From NCBI GenBank assembly GCA_946480475.1, contig CAMLJM010000001.1:1-64000 (forward strand): 64,000 nucleotides of DNA. The letters are read 5' to 3'. This document shows positions 19,396 to 27,890 of this stretch, in pieces. This DNA comes from an uncultured Alphaproteobacteria bacterium (GTDB lineage: Bacteria > Pseudomonadota > Alphaproteobacteria > Micavibrionales > Micavibrionaceae). Under the pieces are notes generated by a model that saw only the letters and a list, made by a program, of their open reading frames with translations, made no database searches and was not told where the DNA came from. Position numbers and translations under genes: made by a program. Numbering within the stretch: the first letter of the stretch is position 1; every line of letters starts with the position of its first letter.

Positions 19396-20049
19396 ATGAG
19401 TGAACGCGATCCGATTGATGTCTACAACAACTACTATACGCCGATCGTTATCGAGCAAACGGCTCGTGGTGAGCGTTCTTATGATATTTATTCCCGCCTG
19501 CTGAAAGAGCGTATCATTATGCTCAGCGGCCCGGTGAACGACAACATCTCCGCGCTGATCTGTGCGCAACTGCTGTTCCTTGAGGCCGAGAACCCGAAGA
19601 AAGATATTTCCTTCTATATCAACTCGCCGGGCGGTGTCGTGACATCCGGTATGGCGATGTACGACACAATGCAATATATCTCCTGTGATGTGGCAACCGT
19701 ATGTACAGGTCAAGCTGCCTCCATGGGTTCGCTGCTGTTGACAGCTGGCGCCAAGGGGAAGCGTTTCTCGCTGCCATCCAGCCGCATCATGATTCACCAA
19801 CCCCATGGCGGTGCGCAGGGCCAGGCGTCTGACATTGAAATTCAGGCAAAAGAAATCCTGCGCCTGCGCGCGATGCTGAATGATATTTATGTGAAGACAA
19901 CCGGTCAGAAGCTCTCCACCGTGGAGAAGGCGATGGATCGTGATAATTTCATGTCCCCGACAGAGGCAAAAGATTTTGGTCTGATTGATCATGTTGTGAC
20001 TTCGCGTGCGGATGTCGGTGCGGCTCTTGCAAAAGAAGAGAAAAAATAA
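19396..20049 (+). CDS. clpP: ATP-dependent Clp protease proteolytic subunit
   Basis: Barrel-shaped serine protease that degrades proteins fed by Clp ATPases (ClpX, ClpA). The 217-residue protein carries catalytic Ser109 in [11 protein letters not shown], His134 in IMIHQPHGG, and the active-site Asp in the DRDNFMSP stretch, plus the GPV start of the mature form. GAAAGAG precedes the ATG. In most alphaproteobacteria clpX follows directly and then lon; here lon follows without clpX, so its ATPase partner is encoded elsewhere. A terminator follows (20111-20147). Confidence 0.97.
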   Translation: MSERDPIDVYNNYYTPIVIEQTARGERSYDIYSRLLKERIIMLSGPVNDNISALICAQLLFLEAENPKKDISFYINSPGGVVTSGMAMYDTMQYISCDVATVCTGQAASMGSLLLTAGAKGKRFSLPSSRIMIHQPHGGAQGQASDIEIQAKEILRLRAMLNDIYVKTTGQKLSTVEKAMDRDNFMSPTEAKDFGLIDHVVTSRADVGAALAKEEKK

Positions 20050-20110
20050 TCTTCTCTGGGGTCTTCGTTTCAAGGGGAACCTAAAAGGTTATGCGCAGTT
20101 ATTTGGGTCA

Positions 20111-20147
20111 GGGGGCGCATGCTAACTATATGGCGCCCCTTGATTTT
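20111..20147 (+). terminator. Terminator after clpP
   Basis: GGGGCGC (20112-20118) and GCGCCCC (20133-20139) form a stem around a 14-base loop, followed by TTGATTTTTT. clpP and lon are therefore separate transcripts. Confidence 0.75.
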
Positions 20148-20186
20148 TTCTCTAGTAACCCCAAGTTCTCTCCAGTAGACCGGGCC

Positions 20187-20216
20187 TTGGCAATGTTCTC
20201 TTAACACCTTTATAAT
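20187..20216 (+). promoter_or_regulatory. Sigma-70-type promoter of lon
   Basis: TTGGCA (20187-20192) and a perfect TATAAT (20211-20216), 18 bases apart, about 62 bases before the lon start. The C before TTGG also gives a CTTGG start, so a heat-shock overlap cannot be excluded. Confidence 0.7.
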
Positions 20217-20277
20217 AGAGTGTAAGAACGGCATAAAAGCCCGGAATTTTTAACAATTTCAGCCAGATGAGTGTTCT

Positions 20278-22698
20278 ATGCTCGGATTTACAGCTCCTAA
20301 AGAAGCAAGCCTGCCCGTTTTGCCGTTACGTGACATTGTGGTTTTTCCACATATGATCGTGCCGCTTTTCGTAGGCCGAGAGAAGTCCGTTAAAGCACTG
20401 GAAGCCGTTATGCATGAGGGCAAGCAGATTATCCTGCTGACGCAGAAGTCCCCGGCTGTCGATGATCCAGCCCCCGCTGATCTGTATGAAGTGGGCACCA
20501 TGGGCACCATCCTGCAAATGCTGAAATTGCCTGATGGTACTGTAAAGGTGCTTGTTGAAGGCAATCGCCGTATCAAGGTTACGAATTACACCCGCACAGA
20601 TACATTCCTTGAGGCACAGGCGGAAGATATGCCTGATGCCACAAATACGCAGGACCCAGAACTGGAAGCTCTGGCGCGCGCTGTTGCAACGCAGTTTGAG
20701 CAGTATGTGAAGCTCAATAAAAAAATTCCGCCGGAAGTGATTGTGTCGATCAACCAGATTGAAGAGTCGGCCAAGCTGGCTGATACTATCGCAGCACACT
20801 TGACGCTCAAGATAGAAGAGAAGCAGAATCTGCTGGAGGCTGCCACGACAGCCGCGCGTCTTGAACAGATTTATGGCTTTATGGAAGGTGAAATTGGCGT
20901 TCTGCAGGTTGAGAAACGCATTCGCAGTCGTGTCAAGCGCCAGATGGAAAAAACCCAGCGCGAGTATTACCTGAACGAGCAGATGAAGGCTATTCAGAAG
21001 GAACTCGGCGAGGGCGAAGATGGCGTCGATGAAATTGGCGAGATCGAGAAGAAAATCGAAGCTACCAAGTTAACGAAAGAAGCGAAAGACAAGGCTAAGG
21101 CCGAGATTAAGAAGCTCCGCCAGATGAGTCCGATGTCAGCGGAAGCCACTGTCGTGCGTAACTATCTTGACTGGATTCTCGGTGTGCCATGGTCCAAGCG
21201 CACTAAGGTTAAGAAAGATATCCGCGAAGCCAAAAAGATTCTTGATCAGGATCACTATGGTCTTGAGAAGGTCAAAGAGCGCATGCTGGAGTATCTAGCC
21301 GTTCAGCAGCGTACAAATAAGGTGCGTGGCCCGATCCTGTGCCTCGTTGGGCCACCTGGCGTGGGTAAGACATCACTAGGTCAATCTATCGCCAAGGCCA
21401 CAAACCGTAATTTTGTTCGTGTGTCACTTGGTGGCGTGCGTGATGAAAGTGAAATTCGCGGTCATCGCCGTACCTATATCGGTGCGATGCCGGGTAAAAT
21501 CATTCAGGGCATGAAGAAAGCCAAATCCAGCAATCCGCTGTTTCTTCTCGACGAGATTGATAAGCTGGGTGCTGACTGGAGAGGGGATCCGAGTGCGGCG
21601 CTGCTTGAGGTTCTTGATCCAGAACAGAACGCCAAGTTTAACGACCACTATCTTGAGCTTGATTATGATCTGTCAGATGTCATGTTCATCTGCACAGCAA
21701 ACTCGCTTAATATGCCGCGCCCGTTGCTGGACCGTATGGAGATCATTCGTCTGTCCGGTTACATGGAAGATGAGAAGCTGCAGATCATTCGTCAGCACCT
21801 GCTGAAAAAGCAGATGAAGGCCGCTGGTCTGAAGCCGAGTGAATTCAGCATTAATGATGAAGCATTGCGTCATCTGATCCGTTACTACACACAGGAAGCA
21901 GGTGTGCGTAATCTTGAACGTGAAGTCTCCAATCTCTGCCGCAAGGCCATCAAGGAAATCCTGATGAAGGGTAAGGAGAAGATCGTTATTACGCCGCGCA
22001 ATCTTGAAAAATATGCCGGTATCCGCAAGTTCCGTTTCGGTGAAGTGGAAGCCGAGAACAAGATCGGTGTCGTCAATGGTCTGGCATACACAGAATTTGG
22101 TGGCGATATTCTATCTATTGAAGCTGTGACCATGCCGGGTAAAGATGGCAAGGTATCGACAACGGGTAACCTGAAAGAGGTTATGAAGGAGTCGATCACT
22201 GTTGCTGAAATGCTGATTAAGTCACGCGCCGCGCGTCTGGGCATTGATTACAAACGTCTGAGTGAAACGAACATCCACGTGCACGTGCCGGAAGGCGCCA
22301 CACCGAAAGATGGTCCTTCAGCGGGCGCCGCGATGACGACAGCGATTGTATCTGCGTTAACCGGCATTGAAGTGCATCGCGATCTGGCTATGACAGGTGA
22401 AGTAAACCTGCGTGGTTACGTGACGGCGATTGGCGGCCTGAAAGAGAAACTGCTGGCGGCCAGCCGCAGCGGTATTACAAAGGTCCTGATTCCGCAAGAA
22501 AACGCCAAAGACCTGCCGGAAATTCCGGAGAAGATCAAAAAGGCGCTCGAAATTGTGACGGTTAGCACCATCGAGGAAGTGCTTAAGCACGCCCTCGTGA
22601 CCATGCCAGACCCTATTATTTCGGAAAATGTTGAGAAAATGGACGAAATTCCGCCAAAAACGGCTGAAAACAAGGGTGAACCGCTTATTCGCCATTGA
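20278..22698 (+). CDS. lon: ATP-dependent Lon protease
   Basis: Hexameric AAA+ serine protease that degrades misfolded and regulatory proteins in the cytoplasm. The 806-residue chain has the N-terminal substrate-binding domain (LPVLPLRDIVVFPHMIVPL at residues 12-30), a coiled-coil middle, the AAA+ module with Walker A GPPGVGKTSLG and Walker B FLLDEIDKLG, the sensor HxHxP region (NIHVHVPEGATPKDG), and the catalytic Ser in PKDGPSAGAAM with the partner Lys in GGLKEKLLAA. Full length. Own promoter (20187-20216); hup lies 131 bases downstream. Confidence 0.98.
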   Translation: MLGFTAPKEASLPVLPLRDIVVFPHMIVPLFVGREKSVKALEAVMHEGKQIILLTQKSPAVDDPAPADLYEVGTMGTILQMLKLPDGTVKVLVEGNRRIKVTNYTRTDTFLEAQAEDMPDATNTQDPELEALARAVATQFEQYVKLNKKIPPEVIVSINQIEESAKLADTIAAHLTLKIEEKQNLLEAATTAARLEQIYGFMEGEIGVLQVEKRIRSRVKRQMEKTQREYYLNEQMKAIQKELGEGEDGVDEIGEIEKKIEATKLTKEAKDKAKAEIKKLRQMSPMSAEATVVRNYLDWILGVPWSKRTKVKKDIREAKKILDQDHYGLEKVKERMLEYLAVQQRTNKVRGPILCLVGPPGVGKTSLGQSIAKATNRNFVRVSLGGVRDESEIRGHRRTYIGAMPGKIIQGMKKAKSSNPLFLLDEIDKLGADWRGDPSAALLEVLDPEQNAKFNDHYLELDYDLSDVMFICTANSLNMPRPLLDRMEIIRLSGYMEDEKLQIIRQHLLKKQMKAAGLKPSEFSINDEALRHLIRYYTQEAGVRNLEREVSNLCRKAIKEILMKGKEKIVITPRNLEKYAGIRKFRFGEVEAENKIGVVNGLAYTEFGGDILSIEAVTMPGKDGKVSTTGNLKEVMKESITVAEMLIKSRAARLGIDYKRLSETNIHVHVPEGATPKDGPSAGAAMTTAIVSALTGIEVHRDLAMTGEVNLRGYVTAIGGLKEKLLAASRSGITKVLIPQENAKDLPEIPEKIKKALEIVTVSTIEEVLKHALVTMPDPIISENVEKMDEIPPKTAENKGEPLIRH

Positions 22699-22829
22699 TA
22701 GGCCCTCTAATTCGGCGTACATATGAGTCGTCAGGAACCGCAGAAATCCTTGGTTTTTCAGGGGTGGGTCTGCGGTTTCGGCGTCTTATACCGGACGTAC
22801 AATTTTAACTCAAAGCCCTGGGGGTTCCC

Positions 22830-23105
22830 GTGAACAAGCAAGACCTGATCAATGAAGTAGCAAAAGTAGCTGATCTGCCGAAGAACAAGGCTCAAGAAGC
22901 CGTTGAAGCGATTTTCGAAAGCATCAAACTGACCCTGAAAAGCGGCGGCGAGGTTCGTCTGGTTGGTTTTGGTACATTTACAGTTTCTGCACGCGCCGCC
23001 ACAACGGGCCGTAACCCACGTACGGGCGAAGCGATCAAGATTCCTGCTTCCAAGCAGCCTAAATTCAAAGCTGGTAAAGAGTTGAAAGACGCTGTAAACG
23101 ATTAA
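22830..23105 (+). CDS. hup: HU-type DNA-binding protein
   Basis: Small basic nucleoid protein that bends DNA as a dimer. The 91 residues match HU along the whole length: MNKQDLINEVAKVADL, then the beta arm GFGTFTVSARAA and the signature GRNPRTGEAIKIPAS. The start codon is GTG, preceded by a GGGGG-containing leader. Placement after lon is the usual alphaproteobacterial order. Followed by a perfect hairpin terminator. Confidence 0.96.
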   Translation: MNKQDLINEVAKVADLPKNKAQEAVEAIFESIKLTLKSGGEVRLVGFGTFTVSARAATTGRNPRTGEAIKIPASKQPKFKAGKELKDAVND

Positions 23106-23131
23106 GGATCGTCGCAGAATAAAAAATAAAG

Positions 23132-23158
23132 AAACCCCGCGATGTTGCGGGGTTTTTT
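23132..23158 (+). terminator. Terminator after hup
   Basis: Perfect nine-base arms AAACCCCGC and GCGGGGTTT (23132-23140 and 23147-23155), six-base loop, T-run. Confidence 0.92.
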
Positions 23159-23185
23159 CATGACGAATAACAGGGAAATATAAAA

Positions 23186-23605
23186 ATGAACTCCACAATC
23201 GATACGATTCCTCAGCCCTTAAAGGCGGAAACCCTAGCGGCTTTGCAGCGGCTGTACAGTCAGTTCTTGACTCCGCAAGTGTTGGCACTGCAAGAACAGT
23301 TTCTGTTCTTCGAGGCGCTGATGCGTGAGGAGCTTGCGGATTATATTGACCGTCATGACCTTATTTCAGAGATTGACGTTCTGATGGAAGAAAAAAGAAT
23401 TGAGCAGCGGATAAGCGATGAGTTCCCCGAGGCTAAACGCCTGATCGAAACATTCCGTGAGATGGCCTTGCAGAAAAGGCGCGGTGAGCATGAGTTAAAG
23501 CAGGCGTTCGCAGCCCAGAACGGTACGGCGGAGCAATTTGAGGCTCTCCGAAGTGCAGTCGGCGGCAATCAGCGCCCTTGGTGGGCGACGGCTATTATTA
23601 CCTGA
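23186..23605 (+). CDS. Small protein of unknown function
   Basis: A 139-residue soluble, charged, predicted helical protein with no signal peptide. I recognise no motif. A short gap of 13 bases separates it from the next gene on the same strand (23619-24122), so they may be co-transcribed. Confidence 0.55.
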   Translation: MNSTIDTIPQPLKAETLAALQRLYSQFLTPQVLALQEQFLFFEALMREELADYIDRHDLISEIDVLMEEKRIEQRISDEFPEAKRLIETFREMALQKRRGEHELKQAFAAQNGTAEQFEALRSAVGGNQRPWWATAIIT

Positions 23606-23618
23606 AGTGAGGAGATAT

Positions 23619-24122
23619 ATGAGCACAGGAAAAAGTGAGACTGATATTCAGGCTGATTTATGCGCCAGGGTTGATGCTATGCCGCCTGCTCTAACAGCGC
23701 GTTATGTACCGTTGATCAAAGCATATGAGCGCATGGTCCTGCGATTCCATACAGAGCTGGCAAGTATTGCTGTTTTTGGGGATGCGGATATCGTAGCGCT
23801 GGAAAATGACTTTGCTCTTCAAAATCCCAGGCCGGCAGATGCCCAAGAACTTGAGGTATGGCAAGCAGAGTTGCAGACATATGTAGAAATGGTTCTGGAT
23901 ACGCGTTACCCCGGCGCCAGGCAGAAAATATGGGAGTTATCTGAGGATTTCGGTCAGCAGCTTCAGGAATTGGCCAAGCCATTCAGCTTAGAGAATTTTA
24001 AGGCTGACGGGGGGACGCAGGAACAGCTAAATGACCTGCATCAGGCTGTTTTATCGGGTGTTTTTTCGCGACCCCGGGGCCTGGAGGGGTCTGCACCTGT
24101 TTTGGAAGCATTTTCTCCTTGA
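23619..24122 (+). CDS. Protein of unknown function, helical
   Basis: A 167-residue acidic, helical, cytoplasmic protein. The start at 23619 is chosen because GAGGAG lies eight bases before it; an upstream in-frame codon at 23538 would overlap the previous gene by 68 bases. No recognisable domain. Partner of 23186-23605; tRNA-Val follows 38 bases downstream. Confidence 0.55.
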   Translation: MSTGKSETDIQADLCARVDAMPPALTARYVPLIKAYERMVLRFHTELASIAVFGDADIVALENDFALQNPRPADAQELEVWQAELQTYVEMVLDTRYPGARQKIWELSEDFGQQLQELAKPFSLENFKADGGTQEQLNDLHQAVLSGVFSRPRGLEGSAPVLEAFSP

Positions 24123-24160
24123 TTTTAGCCTGCCAGGTCTTTAAAACCCCTGTTCTGGAT

Positions 24161-24235
24161 GCGCGCTTAGCTCAGCGGTAGAGCAACTCGTTTACACCGA
24201 GTGGGTCGGGAGTTCAATCCTCTCAGCGCGCACCA
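24161..24235 (+). tRNA. tRNA-Val (anticodon TAC)
   Basis: A 75-base cloverleaf: acceptor GCGCGCT paired with AGCGCGC, D-arm AGCTCAGCGGTAGAGC, anticodon stem ACTCG/CGAGT with loop TTTACAC (anticodon TAC), T-arm GGAGTTCAATCCTC and encoded ACCA. Confidence 0.95.
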
Positions 24236-24307
24236 TTCCCCCAAAAAATCGGAACTTCGTTTTCAGGCTGCTGGTTGGCTCTGTAGTTGAACTACAGGAG
24301 ATTTATC

Positions 24308-24499
24308 ATGCCACAAGGTAGCAAAGAAGCTTATACCGATAAGCAAAAACGTCAGGCGGCGCATATCGAGTCCGGCTATAAGAAAAAAGGCGTTTCTGAA
24401 AAGACAGCAGAAGCGCGCGCATGGGCCACGGTCAATAAGCAGGATGGCGGCGGGAAGAAGAAAAAAGGTGGCTCTGGCGGCTCACGCACCAGGCATTGA
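24308..24499 (+). CDS. Small basic protein, plasmid-stabilization-like annotation family
   Basis: A 63-residue, very basic, glycine-lysine-tailed protein, with the stretch GSKEAYTDKQKRQAAHIESG followed by EARAWATVNKQDGGGKKKK. Similar short proteins are common in Proteobacteria and are often annotated as plasmid stabilization proteins, but no experimental function supports that name. ATG at 24308 follows CAGGAG; the last 18 bases overlap the 3' end of the opposite-strand glycosyltransferase gene. Confidence 0.65.
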   Translation: MPQGSKEAYTDKQKRQAAHIESGYKKKGVSEKTAEARAWATVNKQDGGGKKKKGGSGGSRTRH

Positions 24500-25288
24500 T
24501 TTATGCTTTATGTCCCGTGGCAGGGCGGAGAGATAAACATATCGTTTGCCCATATTTTCGCATAACTTGAACCATGATCTGAACACGGGGAAAAACTGTT
24601 TCTTCCACCCCGTTAGCTGGACCGTCTTATCGAAGCGCTTATCACCGATAGTAGATGCTGCTGTTTGGTCGGGGTGCAAGGGGGCTGGGTGGAGCACCAA
24701 TGTTTCAAGCCCTGTCTGCCATGTACGGCCTTGCAACGTATCGATGGGCACCCAGTTCTTTTCCATGTGTTTTAGCATGACGCGCGCAGCATGAAGAGAC
24801 AGCAGGTAGCCATGAGCGCCGCCCGGCGCGGTAGGCAAGCGGGCAAGCCAGTAATGGTTTATCAATGGCGCAATCTTGCGGCAGCCTCTTGCGTATATTT
24901 TGGGACTTCCCAGGAAGCGAATGACATCCCAGTGCACGGGCGTTTTCATGAGGGCCATCAGCGTATCGTAAAAACCGTCTTCAAAGATGACATCATCTTC
25001 AAGAACGACAGCGTAGGGGATATTTTCGTGATCCATTTTCTCGTAAATAGCGCGATGAGACAGCAAGCAGCCCAGTTCTCCAGGCATCATGTCGCGTCCA
25101 AAGAACAGGCAGCGTTTGCTTGAGTCGTAATAGGGCGCGTTTTTTATATCGATACCGCGACCGTTTACAGCCTCAAAAAAGCTGTAAGGGACTTTCGTTG
25201 TTTTCAAACGTTCCGTCATGATGATGCGGCGGTCAGCATCGGCAGGCATATTAATAACAAAAACAGGAGGGCAAGTTTCCATACGCAT
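24482..25288 (-). CDS. Glycosyltransferase family 25 (LPS sugar transferase)
   Basis: Predicted sugar transferase for LPS or capsule oligosaccharides, acting at the cytoplasmic face of the inner membrane. The 268 residues show the GT25 signatures: N-terminal PPVFVINMPADADRR, the metal-binding YAVVLEDDVIFEDGF, the LGSPKIYARG-to-HGYLLSLHAA core, and a C-terminal TASTIGDKRF stretch. Donor and acceptor sugars cannot be read from sequence. It is divergent from the O-antigen-ligase-like gene (25391), suggesting a small surface-polysaccharide locus. The 3' end overlaps the basic protein gene at 24308. Confidence 0.85.
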   Translation of the reverse strand: MRMETCPPVFVINMPADADRRIIMTERLKTTKVPYSFFEAVNGRGIDIKNAPYYDSSKRCLFFGRDMMPGELGCLLSHRAIYEKMDHENIPYAVVLEDDVIFEDGFYDTLMALMKTPVHWDVIRFLGSPKIYARGCRKIAPLINHYWLARLPTAPGGAHGYLLSLHAARVMLKHMEKNWVPIDTLQGRTWQTGLETLVLHPAPLHPDQTAASTIGDKRFDKTVQLTGWKKQFFPVFRSWFKLCENMGKRYVYLSALPRDIKHKSMPGA

Positions 25289-25390
25289 AATTTATAATCA
25301 CTTTTTTAAAATATTCGGCCCATTCTAGGGTAATTGCGTTTTATGGGGAAGTGTTTAAGATCGGTCCGAATTAAATGCAATGGGTCTTTT

Positions 25391-26617
25391 ATGCATAAAC
25401 GCGAGAAAGTTTTTGCCATTTTTTTTGTAGCCTTTCTGGCGCTGGTGCCGGTTCTGGCTATCAGCGTGCCGCGTATTTTAGCTTATATTCCTGCCTTTAT
25501 GGGGCTGGTCAGCTTCGCTGCCTATTATTTCACCTTTCAGGAGAAACCTGTTTGGTCGCGGTCTGTTTTCCTGATTACCGGGATTATTGTCGTTCTGTTG
25601 TTTGCCAGTTCCATGTGGGCGATTGACCCAGCGCAATCGCTAGAGCGCGCGCAGAAAACATCGGGGCTGCTTTTAGCCGGGGGATTATTGCTGAGTGTGG
25701 CGTTGGTCCTGAAAATTCAGGTTCTGGAGCCTTATCTTCGGCTTATTCCTTTTGTGCTCTTTCTGACAGCGCTTGCTGTCTGTGTGGAAATCAGTCTGGA
25801 TTATCCGCTTTACAGGCTGGTACGTGGCTATGAGTTTGAAAAATTTGTTAGTCTGGCCGTGTTCAATCGCGCTACTGTGACGATTGCTCTGCTTCTGGTG
25901 CCAACCCTGGCTATTATGCGCCGATTTTATAGTACGCATATATGTTTGGTGGCGGTGTTGGTTTCCATTATTCCGTTGTTGCTTATGGGAGAAAGTCAGT
26001 CAGCACAGTTGGCGTTGTTGGTTGCAGGCCTGACCTATCTTCTATTTCCCTATAAATGGAAATATTCGTGGGGCCTTACGGCGGGTGCAATATATGGCCT
26101 GATGTTGGCATTGCCATTTATAGCTATCTGGTCTTTTGCTCATATTGCGGCTGATGTGGAAGCTATACCCGGCTTGGGACATGGGGGCGGCTATGCCGGA
26201 GCACGAATGGAAATATGGGATTATGTGAGCCGTTATGCTTTGCAAAATCCGCTGTATGGTTTTGGGGTAGAAGCGACGAAGCAGGTACAGAACTTTGGCT
26301 CTGGCGAAATTTATCAGCAGGGGCAAACTATCCTTCATCCTCATAACTATACCTTACAGCTATGGATGGAATTCGGACTGATCGGGGTGACCTTAGGGGC
26401 TGCTTTGATTGGCTATCTTTTATTCCAGTTCAAGAAACTGCCTGCGGCGCAGGCGCGGGTGGTTTTGCCGACACTATTTGCCGTTCTTACCGTATCGTCT
26501 ACGGGGTATGGCATGTGGCAGGGCTGGTGGATCGGGTTATTGTTTATCGTTGTAGTTTATTGTCTGTTGGCTCTGAAACTGATGGGTGAAGATGATCTTC
26601 CTATGACAAATACCTGA
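25391..26617 (+). CDS. O-antigen ligase-like membrane protein (Wzy/WaaL superfamily)
   Basis: A 408-residue integral membrane protein with about ten hydrophobic segments and, in the C-terminal third, the periplasmic-loop motif HPHNYTLQLWMEFGLIG with the paired histidines that mark O-antigen ligases and polymerases (Wzy_C/WaaL family). It probably joins O-antigen or another polysaccharide to lipid A-core or polymerises it. The start is uncertain: ATG at 25391 begins the KREKVFAIFF membrane lead; ATG at 25343 would add a short hydrophilic segment. Divergent from a GT25 transferase. Confidence 0.78.
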   Translation: MHKREKVFAIFFVAFLALVPVLAISVPRILAYIPAFMGLVSFAAYYFTFQEKPVWSRSVFLITGIIVVLLFASSMWAIDPAQSLERAQKTSGLLLAGGLLLSVALVLKIQVLEPYLRLIPFVLFLTALAVCVEISLDYPLYRLVRGYEFEKFVSLAVFNRATVTIALLLVPTLAIMRRFYSTHICLVAVLVSIIPLLLMGESQSAQLALLVAGLTYLLFPYKWKYSWGLTAGAIYGLMLALPFIAIWSFAHIAADVEAIPGLGHGGGYAGARMEIWDYVSRYALQNPLYGFGVEATKQVQNFGSGEIYQQGQTILHPHNYTLQLWMEFGLIGVTLGAALIGYLLFQFKKLPAAQARVVLPTLFAVLTVSSTGYGMWQGWWIGLLFIVVVYCLLALKLMGEDDLPMTNT

Positions 26618-26709
26618 TCCCGGGCTATGTTGCGTCGCGTATAGAAAATTCCCGGCCTTAAGCGTATATAATATTCGCACTCAAGCATCTTACTGGGAGA
26701 TTTAAAAAT

Positions 26710-27831
26710 ATGCTGATCGGTTGCCCCAAAGAAATCAAAGCACAAGAGCATCGCGTGGGTCTCGTGCCGGCCTCGGTTAAAGAACTGGTGGCGCACGGTC
26801 ACGAAGTGATCATCGAAACAAATGCCGGTGCTGGCATCAACTTCAGCGATGAAGATTACAAAAATGCCGGTGCTGAAATCGTTAGAACAGCAAAAGATAT
26901 TTTTGACCGTGCTGACATGGTTATCAAGGTTAAGGAACCGCAGGCTGTCGAATGCAAGATGCTGCGTGAAGGGCAGATCCTGTTTACTTACCTGCATCTG
27001 GCGGCGGATGCCGAACAGACACAGGGTCTGATTGATTCCAAGTGCATTGCGATTGCCTATGAGACTGTAACGGGGCCTGATGGCCGTGGTCTGCCGCTAT
27101 TGGCGCCGATGTCAGAAGTTGCCGGACGCCTGTCAGTGATTGTCGGCTCTCACTATCTGCAGAAACACATGGGCGGTCTTGGCCGTCTGATGTGCGGCGT
27201 GCCAGGTGTTCCTCCTGCCAAAGTGCTGGTGCTTGGTGGTGGTGTTGCAGGTTTTAATGCTGCCAAAGTTGCTGTCGGTATGGGTGCTGATGTCACGATC
27301 CTTGAGAAGGGTCATGACCGTATGCGTCAGTTGGATGATTACTTCCGTGGTACAGCTAAAGTTGTTTATTCCAGTGCCGATTATATTGAAAAAGCTGTTA
27401 CCTACAGCGATCTGATTATTGGGGCGGTTCTGGTACCGGGTGCTTCAGCGCCGATGCTGGTAACCAAGCCTATGCTTAAAACCATGAAGCCAGGTACGGT
27501 GCTGGTTGATATCGCTATCGATCAGGGCGGCTGTTTTGAGACCAGCCGTGCGACAACGCATAATGATCCGGTTTACACGGTAGATGGCGTTATTCACTAT
27601 TGCGTGGCGAATATGCCGGGCGCGGTACCTTTGACCTCGGCTTTAGCTTTGAACAATGCTGTTCTGCCGTACACGCTGGAGCTGGCTAATCGCGGCTGGA
27701 AAGAGGCACTGATGAAGAACCCGAACCTGCGCAATGGCCTGAATGTCTGCCGTGGGGAAATCACCCATGCGGGCGTGGCGGAATCACTGAAACTGCCGTT
27801 TAGCCCACAGCCCAAAGCGCTCGCTGCGTAG
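26710..27831 (+). CDS. ald: Alanine dehydrogenase
   Basis: NAD-dependent oxidative deamination of L-alanine to pyruvate and ammonia, or the reverse. The 373-residue protein carries the N-terminal signature GCPKEIKAQEHRVGLVPASV, the AGRLSVIVGSHYLQ stretch, the Rossmann loop LGGGVAGFNAAKVAVGMGA, and DIAIDQGGCFETSRATTH near the active site. Full family length. GGGAGA lies upstream and a TATAAT-like -10 is at 26667-26672 without a convincing -35. Stands alone; DUF2235 gene follows 60 bases later. Confidence 0.96.
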   Translation: MLIGCPKEIKAQEHRVGLVPASVKELVAHGHEVIIETNAGAGINFSDEDYKNAGAEIVRTAKDIFDRADMVIKVKEPQAVECKMLREGQILFTYLHLAADAEQTQGLIDSKCIAIAYETVTGPDGRGLPLLAPMSEVAGRLSVIVGSHYLQKHMGGLGRLMCGVPGVPPAKVLVLGGGVAGFNAAKVAVGMGADVTILEKGHDRMRQLDDYFRGTAKVVYSSADYIEKAVTYSDLIIGAVLVPGASAPMLVTKPMLKTMKPGTVLVDIAIDQGGCFETSRATTHNDPVYTVDGVIHYCVANMPGAVPLTSALALNNAVLPYTLELANRGWKEALMKNPNLRNGLNVCRGEITHAGVAESLKLPFSPQPKALAA

Positions 27832-27890
27832 AGTTTTTACTTAATATTATTTTATTGTGTTTCAATCCTTCATTGTGAGGAAGCTTTCGT

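Noticed and set aside
22758..23288. 176-codon minus-strand frame opposite hup
   Set aside because: hup and its terminator explain this region.
24236..24307. Integration site next to tRNA-Val, and likewise at the other three tRNAs
   Set aside because: No duplicated tRNA 3' end or integrase gene was found near any tRNA.
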